Positions 7,371 to 15,445 of a DNA stretch of 64,000 nt are shown piece by piece. The notes beneath the pieces are model-generated. The model was given only the letters and a program-made list of their open reading frames with translations, was not told where the DNA came from and searched no databases. The first letter of the stretch is position 1. The number at the start of each line of letters is the position of its first letter. Position numbers and translations under genes: made by a program. Source of the DNA: Fuscibacter oryzae (lineage in GTDB: Bacteria > Pseudomonadota > Alphaproteobacteria > Rhodobacterales > Rhodobacteraceae); contig NZ_JAESVP010000001.1 of assembly GCF_016765795.1 (NCBI RefSeq), positions 186,001-250,000 on the forward strand, written 5' to 3'.

Positions 7371-8690
7371 TCAGGCAGCGACGCGCACGGTTGCAGCGGC
7401 AGCGTCCAACGCCTGACGAAGATCGGCGATGATGTCCTCGGGATGCTCGATCCCGATCGACAGGCGCACATAGCCGGGCGTCACCCCCGCAGCCAGTTGC
7501 TCGGCTGGGGTCAGTTGCTGATGCGTGGTCGAGGCGGGGTGGATCGCCAGCGACCGCCCGTCCCCGATGTTCGCTACATGGTGGAACAGCCCCAGCGCGT
7601 CGATGAAGGCGCGGCCCGCCTCGACCCCGCCCTTGACCTCAAACCCCACAAGCGCGCCGTGACCGCCCTTCAGATAGGCATCGGCGCGGCGGCGGTGTTC
7701 GCCGGTTTGCAGCCCCGGAAAAATGGTGCGCGTGACCAGCGGATGGCCGTTCAGGAACTGGGCCACCTCGGCGGCGTTCTCATTGTGCTGGCGAATGCGC
7801 AGCGGCAGGGTTTCCAGCCCCTGAATGAACAGAAAAGCGTTCTGCGGCGCCACCGCAGCCCCAATGTCGCGCAGCAGTTTCACCCGTGCCCGCAAGATAT
7901 AGGCGATAGGGCCAAGCGGCTTTGCCGCCTCGGTCCAGACCGCCCCATGATAGGCGGCATCGGGTTGGGTCAGCAGGGGAAAGCGCGCGCCATGCGCCTC
8001 CCAATCAAAATTGCCGCCGTCCACGATGGCCCCGCCAATCGCCGTGCCATGGCCGCCGATGTATTTCGTGGTCGAATACACCACCACCGCTGCGCCATGC
8101 TCCAACGGGCGGGCGGTCAGGGGGGCGGCAGTATTGTCCAGAATCAGCGGCACGCCGATCTTGCGGCCAAGCGCAGCAACCTCGGCAATCGGGAAGACTT
8201 GCAGCTTGGGGTTGGGCAGGGTTTCGCCAAACCAGGCGCGGGTCTTGTCATCCGTTGCCTTGACGAAATTCTGCGGATCATCCTGATCGACGAACCGCAC
8301 CTCGATGCCGAACTGCGCCAGCGTCTGCGACAACAGGGTGACCGTGCCGCCATAAAGATCGGTCGAGGCGACGATATTGTCACCCGCCTGCGCGATGTTG
8401 GTCAGCGCAAAGAACGTGGCCGCCTGACCCGAGGCGACGGCAAGGGCCGCCACCCCGCCCTCAATCGCCGCAAGGCGTTCCTCGAACACGTCAGAGGTGG
8501 GGTTTTTGATGCGGGTATAGATCTGGCCCAACTCTTCCAGCGCGAACAGGCGCGCGGCGTGGCCGGTGTCCTGAAACTGAAAGCTGGTGTTCTGGTAAAT
8601 CGGCACCGCCAGCGACCCGGTCGCCGGATCGGTGCGCCAGCTGCCGCCATGCAGGGCCAGAGTTTCGGGGTGCAGGCTGGTCGTAGTCAT
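7371..8690 (-). CDS. metY: O-acetylhomoserine sulfhydrylase (aminocarboxypropyltransferase)
   Basis: This 439-residue protein is a Cys/Met-metabolism PLP enzyme of the MetY group. It condenses O-acetylhomoserine with sulfide (or methanethiol) to give homocysteine (or methionine). The N-terminal LHPETLALHGG, the SGQAATFFAL cofactor segment (88-97), the LILDNT motif with Asp185, and STTKYIGGHGT with Schiff-base Lys209 are present. The C-terminal segment with LSIGIEHPEDII is also typical. The 430-440 length fits MetY better than MetB or MetZ (about 390). ATG 8690 has a strong AAGGAG seven bases upstream. It is the first gene of a leftward three-gene operon and would capture sulfide or thiols released by the surrounding monooxygenases. 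A TGGAATG motif lies about 105 bp upstream. Confidence 0.9.
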   Translation of the reverse strand: MTTTSLHPETLALHGGSWRTDPATGSLAVPIYQNTSFQFQDTGHAARLFALEELGQIYTRIKNPTSDVFEERLAAIEGGVAALAVASGQAATFFALTNIAQAGDNIVASTDLYGGTVTLLSQTLAQFGIEVRFVDQDDPQNFVKATDDKTRAWFGETLPNPKLQVFPIAEVAALGRKIGVPLILDNTAAPLTARPLEHGAAVVVYSTTKYIGGHGTAIGGAIVDGGNFDWEAHGARFPLLTQPDAAYHGAVWTEAAKPLGPIAYILRARVKLLRDIGAAVAPQNAFLFIQGLETLPLRIRQHNENAAEVAQFLNGHPLVTRTIFPGLQTGEHRRRADAYLKGGHGALVGFEVKGGVEAGRAFIDALGLFHHVANIGDGRSLAIHPASTTHQQLTPAEQLAAGVTPGYVRLSIGIEHPEDIIADLRQALDAAAATVRVAA

Positions 8691-8792
8691 GGGATTCTCC
8701 TTGTTCGGCGGTTGGGGCCGCCGATTGGGCGGGTCTGGCCCATAGGATCACCTAAATCACGCTTAATTCTATCGTCTTTTTTCCTGGCAAAA

Positions 8793-8799
8793 TGGAATG
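8793..8799 (+). promoter_or_regulatory. TGGAATG core motif upstream of metY
   Basis: The bases AAATGGAATGCC (8790-8801) share the TGGAATG core with the island motif. On the metY strand this reads CATTCCATTT, the same ten bases found in front of the divergent transporter gene at 9063-9072. It lies about 103 bp from the metY start. Confidence 0.4.
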
Positions 8800-8865
8800 C
8801 CCTTCCCTCGGAACCGCATAAAACAGCGGCAGCGTTCTTTTCTAAGCAGAGACACGCCTGAAAAC

Positions 8866-8876
8866 CACGAGTCGTG
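8866..8876. promoter_or_regulatory. CACGA-G-TCGTG palindrome
   Basis: A perfect inverted repeat CACGAGTCGTG lies in the metY/ABC intergenic region. Its GAGTCGTG half recurs as the complement CACGACTC at 8915-8922, so the two sites may form one operator or a looped structure. The regulator is unknown. Confidence 0.35.
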
Positions 8877-8914
8877 CCCTCTGACGGGGTTTTTGATCTT
8901 TTTACAGACCAAGA

Positions 8915-8933
8915 CACGACTCATTAAATCGTG
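8915..8933. promoter_or_regulatory. CACGA-N9-TCGTG inverted repeat
   Basis: CACGACTCATTAAATCGTG carries matching 5-bp arms around an AT-rich centre, a layout typical of a dimeric regulator's site. It lies 38 bp after the related palindrome at 8866 and about 180 bp before the transporter gene. Confidence 0.35.
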
Positions 8934-9062
8934 ATTCTCGCTTCCGCCCCGGAAAGATTTTCTGCGGCGCAGCGCGGGCATGGCAAAAACTTCCACGCTC
9001 GCCATGAAATTTGAAAAAACATAACAAAATCAATGGGCGCAATTGACGTTTCCGCCACAAGT

Positions 9063-9069
9063 CATTCCA
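9063..9069 (-). promoter_or_regulatory. TGGAATG core motif upstream of the amino-acid ABC operon
   Basis: The plus strand reads CATTCCATTT at 9063-9072, identical to the metY-side site when each is read towards its own gene. It lies 46 bp from the ATG at 9116, close enough to act as an operator or activator site. Confidence 0.4.
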
Positions 9070-9115
9070 TTTAAGCCCATAAAACAGGCGAAAGCCAAAC
9101 AAGAGAGCATGACGA

Positions 9116-10144
9116 ATGAGCAATTTGAGCATCTTTGGCAAAGCAGGCCGCGCCCTTGCCGCCGCCGCCGTGGCCGCCGCCACCCTGCCAACCGTGGCCA
9201 GCGCCGGCCCCACGCTGGACCGCATCAACGAACGCGGCGTTATCAAGGTGGGCGTCGGCACCACCCCCGGCTTCTTTGCCCCCGACAGCAACGGCAAGTG
9301 GCAGGGCTTTTTCATCGACTATGGCCGCGCCCTGTCGATTGCCGTCTTTGGCACGCCGGACAAGGTGGAATTCACCTCGTCCTCGCCGCAGCAACGCCTG
9401 CCCGCGCTGCAAGCGGGTGAGTTCGATGTGCTGCTCTCAGGCGTGACCGTCACCACCACCCGCGCCTTCAAGCTGGGCTTTCACTTTGGCCCGACGGTGT
9501 TTTACGACGGTCAGGCGATCCTTGCCCGCAAGGATCTGGGTGTGACCAGCGCGGCAGAGCTGGACGGCGCCACCATCGGCGTGCAGTCGGGCACCACGGG
9601 CGAATTGAACATCGCCGACTTCTTCCGCAAGACCGGCAAGCAGTTCACCCCGGTAACGATTGAAGACACCTCGGAATTCCTGTCGGCGCTGGAAACCAAC
9701 CGCGTCGATGCGATCACGCAAGACAGCTCTGACCTTGTGGGCAAGCTGCAACAGCTCAAAGACCCCTCGGCCTATGTGCTGCTGCCCGAACGCCTGTCGA
9801 AAGAACCGCTGGCCCCGGCCATCGTGGGCGGCGATGACCGCTGGCTGGAGATCATAAACTGGACCGTCTACGCCACCATTCAGGCCGAAGAATGGGGCAT
9901 CACCCAAGCCAATGTCGATGAGTTCCTGAAGTCGGAAGACCCCGCGATCCAACGCTTCCTTGGTGTTGACCCGTCCTTTGCGCAAGACATCGGGCTGGAT
10001 CCGAAATGGGCCTATAACATCATCAAGACCGTGGGCAACTATGGTGAGATCTATGACCGCAACCTTGCCCCCCTTGGCTGGGAGCGTGGCTATAACCAGC
10101 TGTGGACCAAGGGCGGCCTCCTTTACTCGCCCCCTTTCCGGTAA
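9116..10144 (+). CDS. Amino-acid ABC transporter periplasmic binding protein (AapJ-like)
   Basis: This 342-residue solute-binding protein has an N-terminal Sec signal peptide (a basic start, an alanine-rich core, and cleavage after ASA near residue 30). The mature part opens with TLDRINERGVIKVGV, the usual start of family 3 polar amino-acid binding proteins. AapJ/BztA-type length and the C-terminal YNIIKTVGNYGEIYDRNL segment support the general L-amino-acid (AapJ) group. It sits in front of two permease genes and divergently from metY. In this island the ligand could be a sulfur amino acid or an S-alkylated cysteine feeding the GNAT/LLM/M20 route. That is inferred from position. Confidence 0.85.
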   Translation: MSNLSIFGKAGRALAAAAVAAATLPTVASAGPTLDRINERGVIKVGVGTTPGFFAPDSNGKWQGFFIDYGRALSIAVFGTPDKVEFTSSSPQQRLPALQAGEFDVLLSGVTVTTTRAFKLGFHFGPTVFYDGQAILARKDLGVTSAAELDGATIGVQSGTTGELNIADFFRKTGKQFTPVTIEDTSEFLSALETNRVDAITQDSSDLVGKLQQLKDPSAYVLLPERLSKEPLAPAIVGGDDRWLEIINWTVYATIQAEEWGITQANVDEFLKSEDPAIQRFLGVDPSFAQDIGLDPKWAYNIIKTVGNYGEIYDRNLAPLGWERGYNQLWTKGGLLYSPPFR

Positions 10145-10150
10145 GACCGC

Positions 10151-11323
10151 GTGACCCTCCCTGTCACGTCAGACGGCCAAAGCCCCCACCCCTTCGCGCG
10201 CGGAAAGTTTGCCGCACTGGTCGAATGGTGGGGGCCACGGCCCTGGTCGCAGATCGCGGCGATCCTTGGGATCGCCGCGCTTCTGCTTTGGTTCGGGCTG
10301 AATGTCGCGGCCTCGTTGCAGCGCGCGGGCATCACCCCCGGTTTCGGCTTTCTGTTCCGCTCGGCGAATTTCCAGATCGGCGAGAGCACATTGGCCTTTC
10401 AGGCGGGCGATACCTATCTGCGCGCGATTGCGGTGGGCATCGTCAACACGCTGAAAGTGGCCGTGGCGGGCTGTGTGCTGGCCACAGCGCTGGGCGTTGC
10501 CATCGGCATCGGCGGGCTGTCGGCAAACCCGATCCTTGGCGGACTTGTGCGGTTTTATATCGAGGCAATCCGCAACACGCCGCTGCTCTTGCAACTGTTC
10601 TTCTGGATCGCCCTGGCCCGCAACCTGCCGGGGCCAAAGCAAGCACCGGGCGGGGCGGGGTTTTACCTGTCGAACCGCGGCATTTTTGTTCCTGCGCTGA
10701 CCTCGGCCAGCGGCTGGCTGGTGCCGGTGGCGGTTGTGGCCGGGTTGGGACTGGCCGCAATCGTTGCCAGCCGGTTTCTGTCGCGCGGGCGCGGACTGGT
10801 CTGGCTGGCTGCCGTTGCCCTGTCGGCGTTGGCCTTGTCTGCCTTGGGTGTCGGGCTGGATATTGCGCATCTGCAAGGCTTCAACATCCGGGGCGGCATG
10901 TCGCTGTCGCCCGAGTTTGCCGCTCTGCTGACCGCGCTGACCGTGAAATTCTCCGCCTCCATCGCCGAGATCGTGCGCGCAGGCATCTTGTCAGTGCCCG
11001 TCGGCCAGCGAGAGGCGGCGCGGGCGTTGGGCCTGAACGACTGGCAGATCCTGCGGCTGGTGGTTCTGCCCCAGGCATTGCGGGTGATCGTGCCGCTGAT
11101 CACCTCCAGCTTCCTTGATCTGGCCAAGGATTCCAGTCTGGCGGTTGCGATCGGCTATCCCGATCTGGTCAGCATTCTGAACACAACGGCCAATACCACG
11201 GGGCAGGCAATCGAAGCGGTGTTCATCATGACCGTCAGCTTCCTTGCGCTGAACCTGTCGGTTGCCGCCCTGATGAACCGCTATAACACGCGCGTCGCCC
11301 TGCGCGGACAGGTGAAACGATGA
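10151..11323 (+). CDS. Amino-acid ABC transporter permease (AapQ-like)
   Basis: This 390-residue inner-membrane permease starts with GTG at 10151, six bases after the binding-protein stop. Hydrophobic segments occur near residues 35-55, 90-120, 140-160 and 190-260, with a conserved HisM-type domain at the C-terminus. The EAA-loop region (QREAARALGLNDWQILRLVVLPQAL, about 296-320) is clear. Like AapQ, it has a long insert between the first helices and the EAA domain (LPGPKQAPG and the following hydrophobic block). Its stop overlaps the next permease start (ATGA at 11320-11323). It should pair with that second permease as the heterodimeric channel. Confidence 0.87.
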   Translation: MTLPVTSDGQSPHPFARGKFAALVEWWGPRPWSQIAAILGIAALLLWFGLNVAASLQRAGITPGFGFLFRSANFQIGESTLAFQAGDTYLRAIAVGIVNTLKVAVAGCVLATALGVAIGIGGLSANPILGGLVRFYIEAIRNTPLLLQLFFWIALARNLPGPKQAPGGAGFYLSNRGIFVPALTSASGWLVPVAVVAGLGLAAIVASRFLSRGRGLVWLAAVALSALALSALGVGLDIAHLQGFNIRGGMSLSPEFAALLTALTVKFSASIAEIVRAGILSVPVGQREAARALGLNDWQILRLVVLPQALRVIVPLITSSFLDLAKDSSLAVAIGYPDLVSILNTTANTTGQAIEAVFIMTVSFLALNLSVAALMNRYNTRVALRGQVKR

Positions 11324-12348
11324 CACTTTCCTCCACCCTGCGCCGCGCCTTTGCCGGGCCCGCAAACATCGCGCTGTCCTTGGCCACGCTGAGCATTCTG
11401 GCGCTGATCCTGCCGCCCTTGTTCGGCTGGGCGGTTACCCATGCCGTCTGGCAGGGTGACATGGAAACCTGCCGCGCGGCCAGCGGGGCTTGCTGGGCGT
11501 TCTTGCAGGCCAAGGCGCGCTTCATCCTGTTCGCCTTTTACCCTGCCGAGCAGCTTTGGCGGCCTGTTCTGGTGGTGATGGCCCTGCTGGTGCTGATGAT
11601 CCTGTCGACCCTGCCGCGCCTGTGGGGCAAGGCCCTGCTGACGCTGTGGCCCATTACCCTGCTGTCGGCGTGGTGGCTGATGGCGGGCAGCGGCCCCCTG
11701 CCCCGCGTCTCGGTGAACGACTGGGGCGGATTGCCGGTGACATTGCTGGTCTGGACCACCTGCATGGCCTTTGCCCTGCCCACCGCTGTGCTGCTGGCGC
11801 TGGCCCGGCAATCGCGCATGGGCGGCCTGCGCAGCCTGTCGGTCGCCTATATCGAGGTGATGCGGGCCACGCCGATGGTAGCGATCCTGTATTTCGCCAT
11901 GCTGATCCTGCCGATGGCCCTGCCGAACGGCATCATCCTCGACAAGATCGCGCGCGCCACAATCATGACCGCCCTGTTCTTCACCGCCTATCTGGCCGAG
12001 GTGGTGCGCGGCGGCTTGCAAACCATTCCGGCAGGGCAGGCAGAGGCGGCATCGGCCCTTGGCCTTGGCTATTGGCGCACCGTGCAGCTGATCGTGTTGC
12101 CGCAGGCGCTGAACAAGGTGATCCCCGGTCTGGTCAACCTTGCCATCGGCTTTCTGCTGGCCACCTCGTTGCTGGCGGTGATCGGGGTGTTCGACCTTTT
12201 GAACGCGGCCAAAGCCTCAACCACCGATCCTGCCTGGATGGGTTTTTATGATGAGGCGTATATCTTCGCCGCGCTGATCTATTTCGTGCTGTGCTTTGGT
12301 GGGTCGCGTTACAGCCTGTGGCTGGAACGACGGCTGCAGCGGCACTAA
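11320..12348 (+). CDS. Amino-acid ABC transporter permease (AapM-like)
   Basis: This 342-residue inner-membrane protein is the second permease of the amino-acid transporter and is translationally coupled to the first through ATGA. It has about eight hydrophobic segments. The EAA motif (QAEAASALGLGYWRTVQLIVLPQAL, about 241-265) sits before the last helices, as in AapM/BztC. An ATP-binding subunit (AapP-like) would normally follow; instead the operon ends and the next genes are on the other strand. The transporter must borrow an ATPase encoded elsewhere, or its gene has been lost. Confidence 0.87.
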   Translation: MTLSSTLRRAFAGPANIALSLATLSILALILPPLFGWAVTHAVWQGDMETCRAASGACWAFLQAKARFILFAFYPAEQLWRPVLVVMALLVLMILSTLPRLWGKALLTLWPITLLSAWWLMAGSGPLPRVSVNDWGGLPVTLLVWTTCMAFALPTAVLLALARQSRMGGLRSLSVAYIEVMRATPMVAILYFAMLILPMALPNGIILDKIARATIMTALFFTAYLAEVVRGGLQTIPAGQAEAASALGLGYWRTVQLIVLPQALNKVIPGLVNLAIGFLLATSLLAVIGVFDLLNAAKASTTDPAWMGFYDEAYIFAALIYFVLCFGGSRYSLWLERRLQRH

Positions 12349-12356
12349 CGGGCCGC

Positions 12357-12659
12357 TCAGGCCGGGGTGCGCTTGCTGCGCAACCCGGCGCCCGCCGCCC
12401 CCAAGATCAGCGCCGACCCGGCCCAGAACAGCTCTGGCCGGTAGAATTTTGGAAGCAGCGGGTGGTTTGCATCGCACAGCGACAACAGCAGCGCGCAGAC
12501 ATAATCATTGCCCCAAAGACACTGGCTGGCCTGCACATAGCTGCCATAGCCGCGCGCGACCACCGGCCCGAACACGACATACCACCACAGCACGGCCAAT
12601 CCCACAGCCAGACTGCCAAGCCCCGCAAACAGCCGGGGGCGCAGGATGCGATCAGACAT
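12357..12659 (-). CDS. Small membrane protein of unknown function
   Basis: This 100-residue protein has two hydrophobic segments, near 11-32 (FAGLGSLAVGLAVLWWYVVF) and 77-90 (FWAGSALILGAAGAG). They are separated by a loop carrying three cysteines (SQCLWG, YVCALL, SLCDAN). I do not recognise a family. Its ATG lies inside the end of the ABC ATPase gene (8-bp overlap, 12652-12659), so it is translated as the last gene of the leftward Ssu/Tau-like transporter operon. The stop lies 8 bp from the end of the convergent permease gene, which leaves no room for a terminator. The cysteines could form disulfides on the periplasmic side; this is speculation. Confidence 0.6.
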   Translation of the reverse strand: MSDRILRPRLFAGLGSLAVGLAVLWWYVVFGPVVARGYGSYVQASQCLWGNDYVCALLLSLCDANHPLLPKFYRPELFWAGSALILGAAGAGLRSKRTPA

Positions 12660-13431
12660 CTTCCAGCACCCCCAGGTTTGCCAGCAGGGCAGACCGCATG
12701 GCGATCAGCGCCGGGTCATCGCGGCGGCGGGGGTGGGGGCTGTCCACACGCACCTCTTGCACAATCCGCGCCGGACGCGGGCTGAACAGGATCACCCGGT
12801 CGGCCAGCAGCAGCGCCTCTTCCACGTCATGCGTGACAAGGATCGCGGTAAAGCCGCGCGCCTGCCACAGCCGCACAAGGTCTTTTTGCAGGTTCAGGCG
12901 GGTCAGGCTGTCCAGCTTGCCCAAGGGTTCATCCAGCAAGAGCAGACGGGGGTCATTCACCAAGGCCCGCGCAATCGCCGCGCGCTGCGCCATGCCGCCC
13001 GAAAGCTGATGGGGAAAGGCCTCGCCAAACGTCTCCAACCCGACAAGCGCCAGCGCCTCATCCACACGGGCGCGCTTGGCCGCCAGCTCTCCCCGCGCCT
13101 CTGGCCCCGCCTCGACATTGCCGCGCACGGTCCGCCAGGGGAACAGGGTGGCGTCCTGAAACACCAGAATACGGTCAGGTCCGGGGGCGGTTATGGGGGT
13201 GCCGTCGCCCGAAACCCTGCCCCGCACCGGCACCTCCAGCCCCGCCGCCAACCGCAGCAGGGTGGACTTGCCGCAGCCAGAGGGGCCAAGCAGCGCCACA
13301 AACTCGCCCGGCTGAATATCCAGCGTCACATCCTCCAGCACAGGCAGAACCGTCTTGCCAATGTCATAGCCATGCGAGACGCGGTCAAAACTCAGCCCCA
13401 AGGGGCGAACGGCGGTATGATCCGGCATCAC
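12652..13431 (-). CDS. SsuB/TauB-type ABC transporter ATP-binding protein
   Basis: This 259-residue nucleotide-binding subunit has a Walker A motif GPSGCGKST (49-57), Q-loop Gln92 (FQDATLFPW), signature LSGGM (143-147), Walker B LLLLDEP with Asp167 and Glu168, and switch His201. All catalytic elements are intact. The FQxxxLxPW Q-loop is typical of the nitrate/sulfonate/taurine group. It should energise uptake through the permease encoded upstream, whose stop it overlaps by four bases (13428-13431). An organosulfonate or other organosulfur substrate is inferred from the island. Confidence 0.9.
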   Translation of the reverse strand: MMPDHTAVRPLGLSFDRVSHGYDIGKTVLPVLEDVTLDIQPGEFVALLGPSGCGKSTLLRLAAGLEVPVRGRVSGDGTPITAPGPDRILVFQDATLFPWRTVRGNVEAGPEARGELAAKRARVDEALALVGLETFGEAFPHQLSGGMAQRAAIARALVNDPRLLLLDEPLGKLDSLTRLNLQKDLVRLWQARGFTAILVTHDVEEALLLADRVILFSPRPARIVQEVRVDSPHPRRRDDPALIAMRSALLANLGVLEDV

Positions 13432-14417
13432 AGGATTCCCTTCTGCCAGCCCAGCACCCGGTCACGCACCACGAACAGTGCGCGCACCAACCCTGCGCAG
13501 ATCAGCGCCATGACCACCAATGCCGCATAGACATTGGCATAGGCCGAATAGGCGGTGTTGAATTGCAGATACCAGCCAAGGCCGAACTTCGCCCCCAGCA
13601 TCTCGGCCACGACCAGCACGGCAAAGCTGTAGTAAAGCCCCATGAACAGGCCGACGAACACATTGGGCAACGCCGCCGGAATGGCCACATTCCGCACCTG
13701 CCAGCGGGCAGATGCCCCCAGCGTGCGCGCCACGTCATAATAGGCGCGGTTGACCTGCGAAATGCCAGAGGCGGTCAGGATCGCCACCGGAATGCCCGAA
13801 GCCAGCGCCACCAGAAAGACCGAGGCATGGAACGTGCTGGGAAAGATGAAAAAGGCACAAGGAATCCAGGCGCTTGCTGGAACCGGGCCGATCAGTTTCA
13901 ACAGCGGCATTCCCCAATAGGCGAACCGCTTTGACCAGCCAAGGCCCACACCTGCCACAAACCCCACCGCGATACCCAGAAAGAACCCCAGCCCCCACAG
14001 CCGCGCCGTATAGGCAACGCAGATCAGCAGACGGTCCCAATCGGTCACATAGACATGCAGCAGGCCTTGGGGCGGCGAAAAGAACGGCTTTGGCAGCCAG
14101 CCTAGCTTGGCGGTGACAATCTCCCACCCCAAGAGCCACAGGCCCAAGGCAATGAACCACGGGCCATAATGGGTCAGCGTGCCCCCCTGCCAGCCACGCA
14201 GCGGCACAAGGAAAGCCAATGCCAGAAAGACCAAGGCGACAAGGCCGGACAGGATGGCGAACAACCCCGTCGCGCCCCATTGGATCACATCGGGCAGGCC
14301 CCATGTCACCACGGCGGTCGCACCCCAGGCCAGTGCGGCAAAAATCCCCTCCCGCCACGGGCGGAAGGGGTTTGCGGCCGAAAGCCCGGCCTGTCTGAAA
14401 TCAATCGCTTCGGTCAT
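13428..14417 (-). CDS. SsuC/TauC-type ABC transporter permease with N-terminal membrane extension
   Basis: This 329-residue permease has a C-terminal 200 residues that match the nitrate/sulfonate/taurine permease domain (GFFLGIAVGFVAGVGLGW, then an EAA-like loop with YYDVARTLGASARWQVRNVAIP). It is about 50-70 residues longer than the usual 260-280. The extra N-terminus (roughly residues 20-85) adds two or three hydrophobic helices before the usual first helix at LGLWLLGWEIV. It starts 5 bp after the binding-protein stop and overlaps the ATPase gene. The extra helices may be membrane anchors or a substrate-specific feature. Confidence 0.87.
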   Translation of the reverse strand: MTEAIDFRQAGLSAANPFRPWREGIFAALAWGATAVVTWGLPDVIQWGATGLFAILSGLVALVFLALAFLVPLRGWQGGTLTHYGPWFIALGLWLLGWEIVTAKLGWLPKPFFSPPQGLLHVYVTDWDRLLICVAYTARLWGLGFFLGIAVGFVAGVGLGWSKRFAYWGMPLLKLIGPVPASAWIPCAFFIFPSTFHASVFLVALASGIPVAILTASGISQVNRAYYDVARTLGASARWQVRNVAIPAALPNVFVGLFMGLYYSFAVLVVAEMLGAKFGLGWYLQFNTAYSAYANVYAALVVMALICAGLVRALFVVRDRVLGWQKGIL

Positions 14418-14422
14418 GGAAA

Positions 14423-15445
14423 TCAGGCAAAAATGTCAATGGTGATGCGGCTGGCAATCTCTTCCGGGTCGGTCGAGGCATCGACGACGCCGGTCAGCTT
14501 CAGGTCTTCATAACCGCGTTTGACTTCATCGCGCAGTTTGTCGCCGAACCAGTGGTCGTGATAGGTGAAGGAGGCCAGAACCTCGGTCAGCGTCTCCACC
14601 GACATGCCGGGGCGCAGGGTGTCGAAATACCATTGCGCCACCTCGTCCGGGTGCTGGGCGGCGTATTGGTGAACCTCTAGGTTCGCCGCCGCCACGCGCT
14701 TCAGCGCCTCTTTGTTCGCCTCATAATAATCGCCGTTCACACCCAGCACGCAGCAAACGCGGTCCTTGAAGGTGCCGGTCTGGGTATCAGCCACGCGGTG
14801 GAACTTGTGTTCCTTTTCCCAGCCGTAGGCCCAGGGGTCCATATGGGCCAGCGCGTCTGCCTCGCCACGCAGCACAGCCTCGGCCACCAGATCGAAGGGG
14901 AAAACCTTCCACGTCACATCCTGCTCGGGGTCGATCCCGGCCTTTTTCAACGCGACCGAGAAGGCCACGCGCGAGGGCGACATCACATCAAAGGTGCCGA
15001 TAGTCTTGCCCTTCAGGTCGGTCAGCGTCTTGATGCCGCTGTCCTGTTTGGTCAGGATGCTTTGGCAACCGCCATGCGAGCCGGCAAACAGTTTGACATC
15101 AAAGCCCTGCTCGATGGGTTTCAGCCAATCATACAGCAACCCCGGCCCCGCCTCGGCCTTGCGGGTGGCAAGCGCCTGAATCAAGGTCTGCCCGCTGGCG
15201 CCCTGATAGAACAGCTCCACATCCAGCCCGTGCTTGGTGAAAATGCCCTTGTCCAGCGCAAAGCCCACCGGCGAATGGCAGGCTGCAACCTCGGTCCATT
15301 CCAGCTTGATCTTGGTCAGGTTGCCCGCAATGGCATAGCGCGTACCCTGCCCGGTCAGGATGCCCGCCGCCCCGATGCCCGCCGCCGCAGCGCCGGTCTT
15401 CAAAAGCTGCCGACGCGACAGAAGCCCGTTCGATTTTACTGGCAT
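14423..15445 (-). CDS. SsuA/TauA-type substrate-binding protein with Tat signal
   Basis: This 340-residue NMT1/SsuA-like periplasmic binding protein starts at ATG 15445-15443, eight bases after AGGGG. A GTG ten codons earlier (15475) is a poorer start. A twin-arginine signal (LSRRQLLKTG followed by an alanine/glycine-rich stretch) suggests export in folded form. The mature part contains VAACHSPVGFALDKGIF and LKGKTIGTFDVMSPSRVAF, typical of aliphatic sulfonate/nitrate-type binding proteins, and a GSHGGCQS loop in the expected ligand pocket. It is the first gene of the leftward operon (binding protein, permease, ATPase, small membrane protein). The exact ligand is unknown. Confidence 0.87.
   Translation of the reverse strand: MPVKSNGLLSRRQLLKTGAAAAGIGAAGILTGQGTRYAIAGNLTKIKLEWTEVAACHSPVGFALDKGIFTKHGLDVELFYQGASGQTLIQALATRKAEAGPGLLYDWLKPIEQGFDVKLFAGSHGGCQSILTKQDSGIKTLTDLKGKTIGTFDVMSPSRVAFSVALKKAGIDPEQDVTWKVFPFDLVAEAVLRGEADALAHMDPWAYGWEKEHKFHRVADTQTGTFKDRVCCVLGVNGDYYEANKEALKRVAAANLEVHQYAAQHPDEVAQWYFDTLRPGMSVETLTEVLASFTYHDHWFGDKLRDEVKRGYEDLKLTGVVDASTDPEEIASRITIDIFA

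Larger units (their letters stand above)
8691..9115. other. AT-rich divergent control region between metY and the amino-acid ABC transporter
   Basis: This 425-bp stretch is clearly richer in A and T than its neighbours and contains no supported gene. It holds two TGGAATG words, one oriented towards each divergent operon (8793-8799 and the complement of 9063-9069). It also holds a cluster of CACGA/TCGTG inverted repeats, listed separately. It probably carries both promoters and shared operators. Confidence 0.6.
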
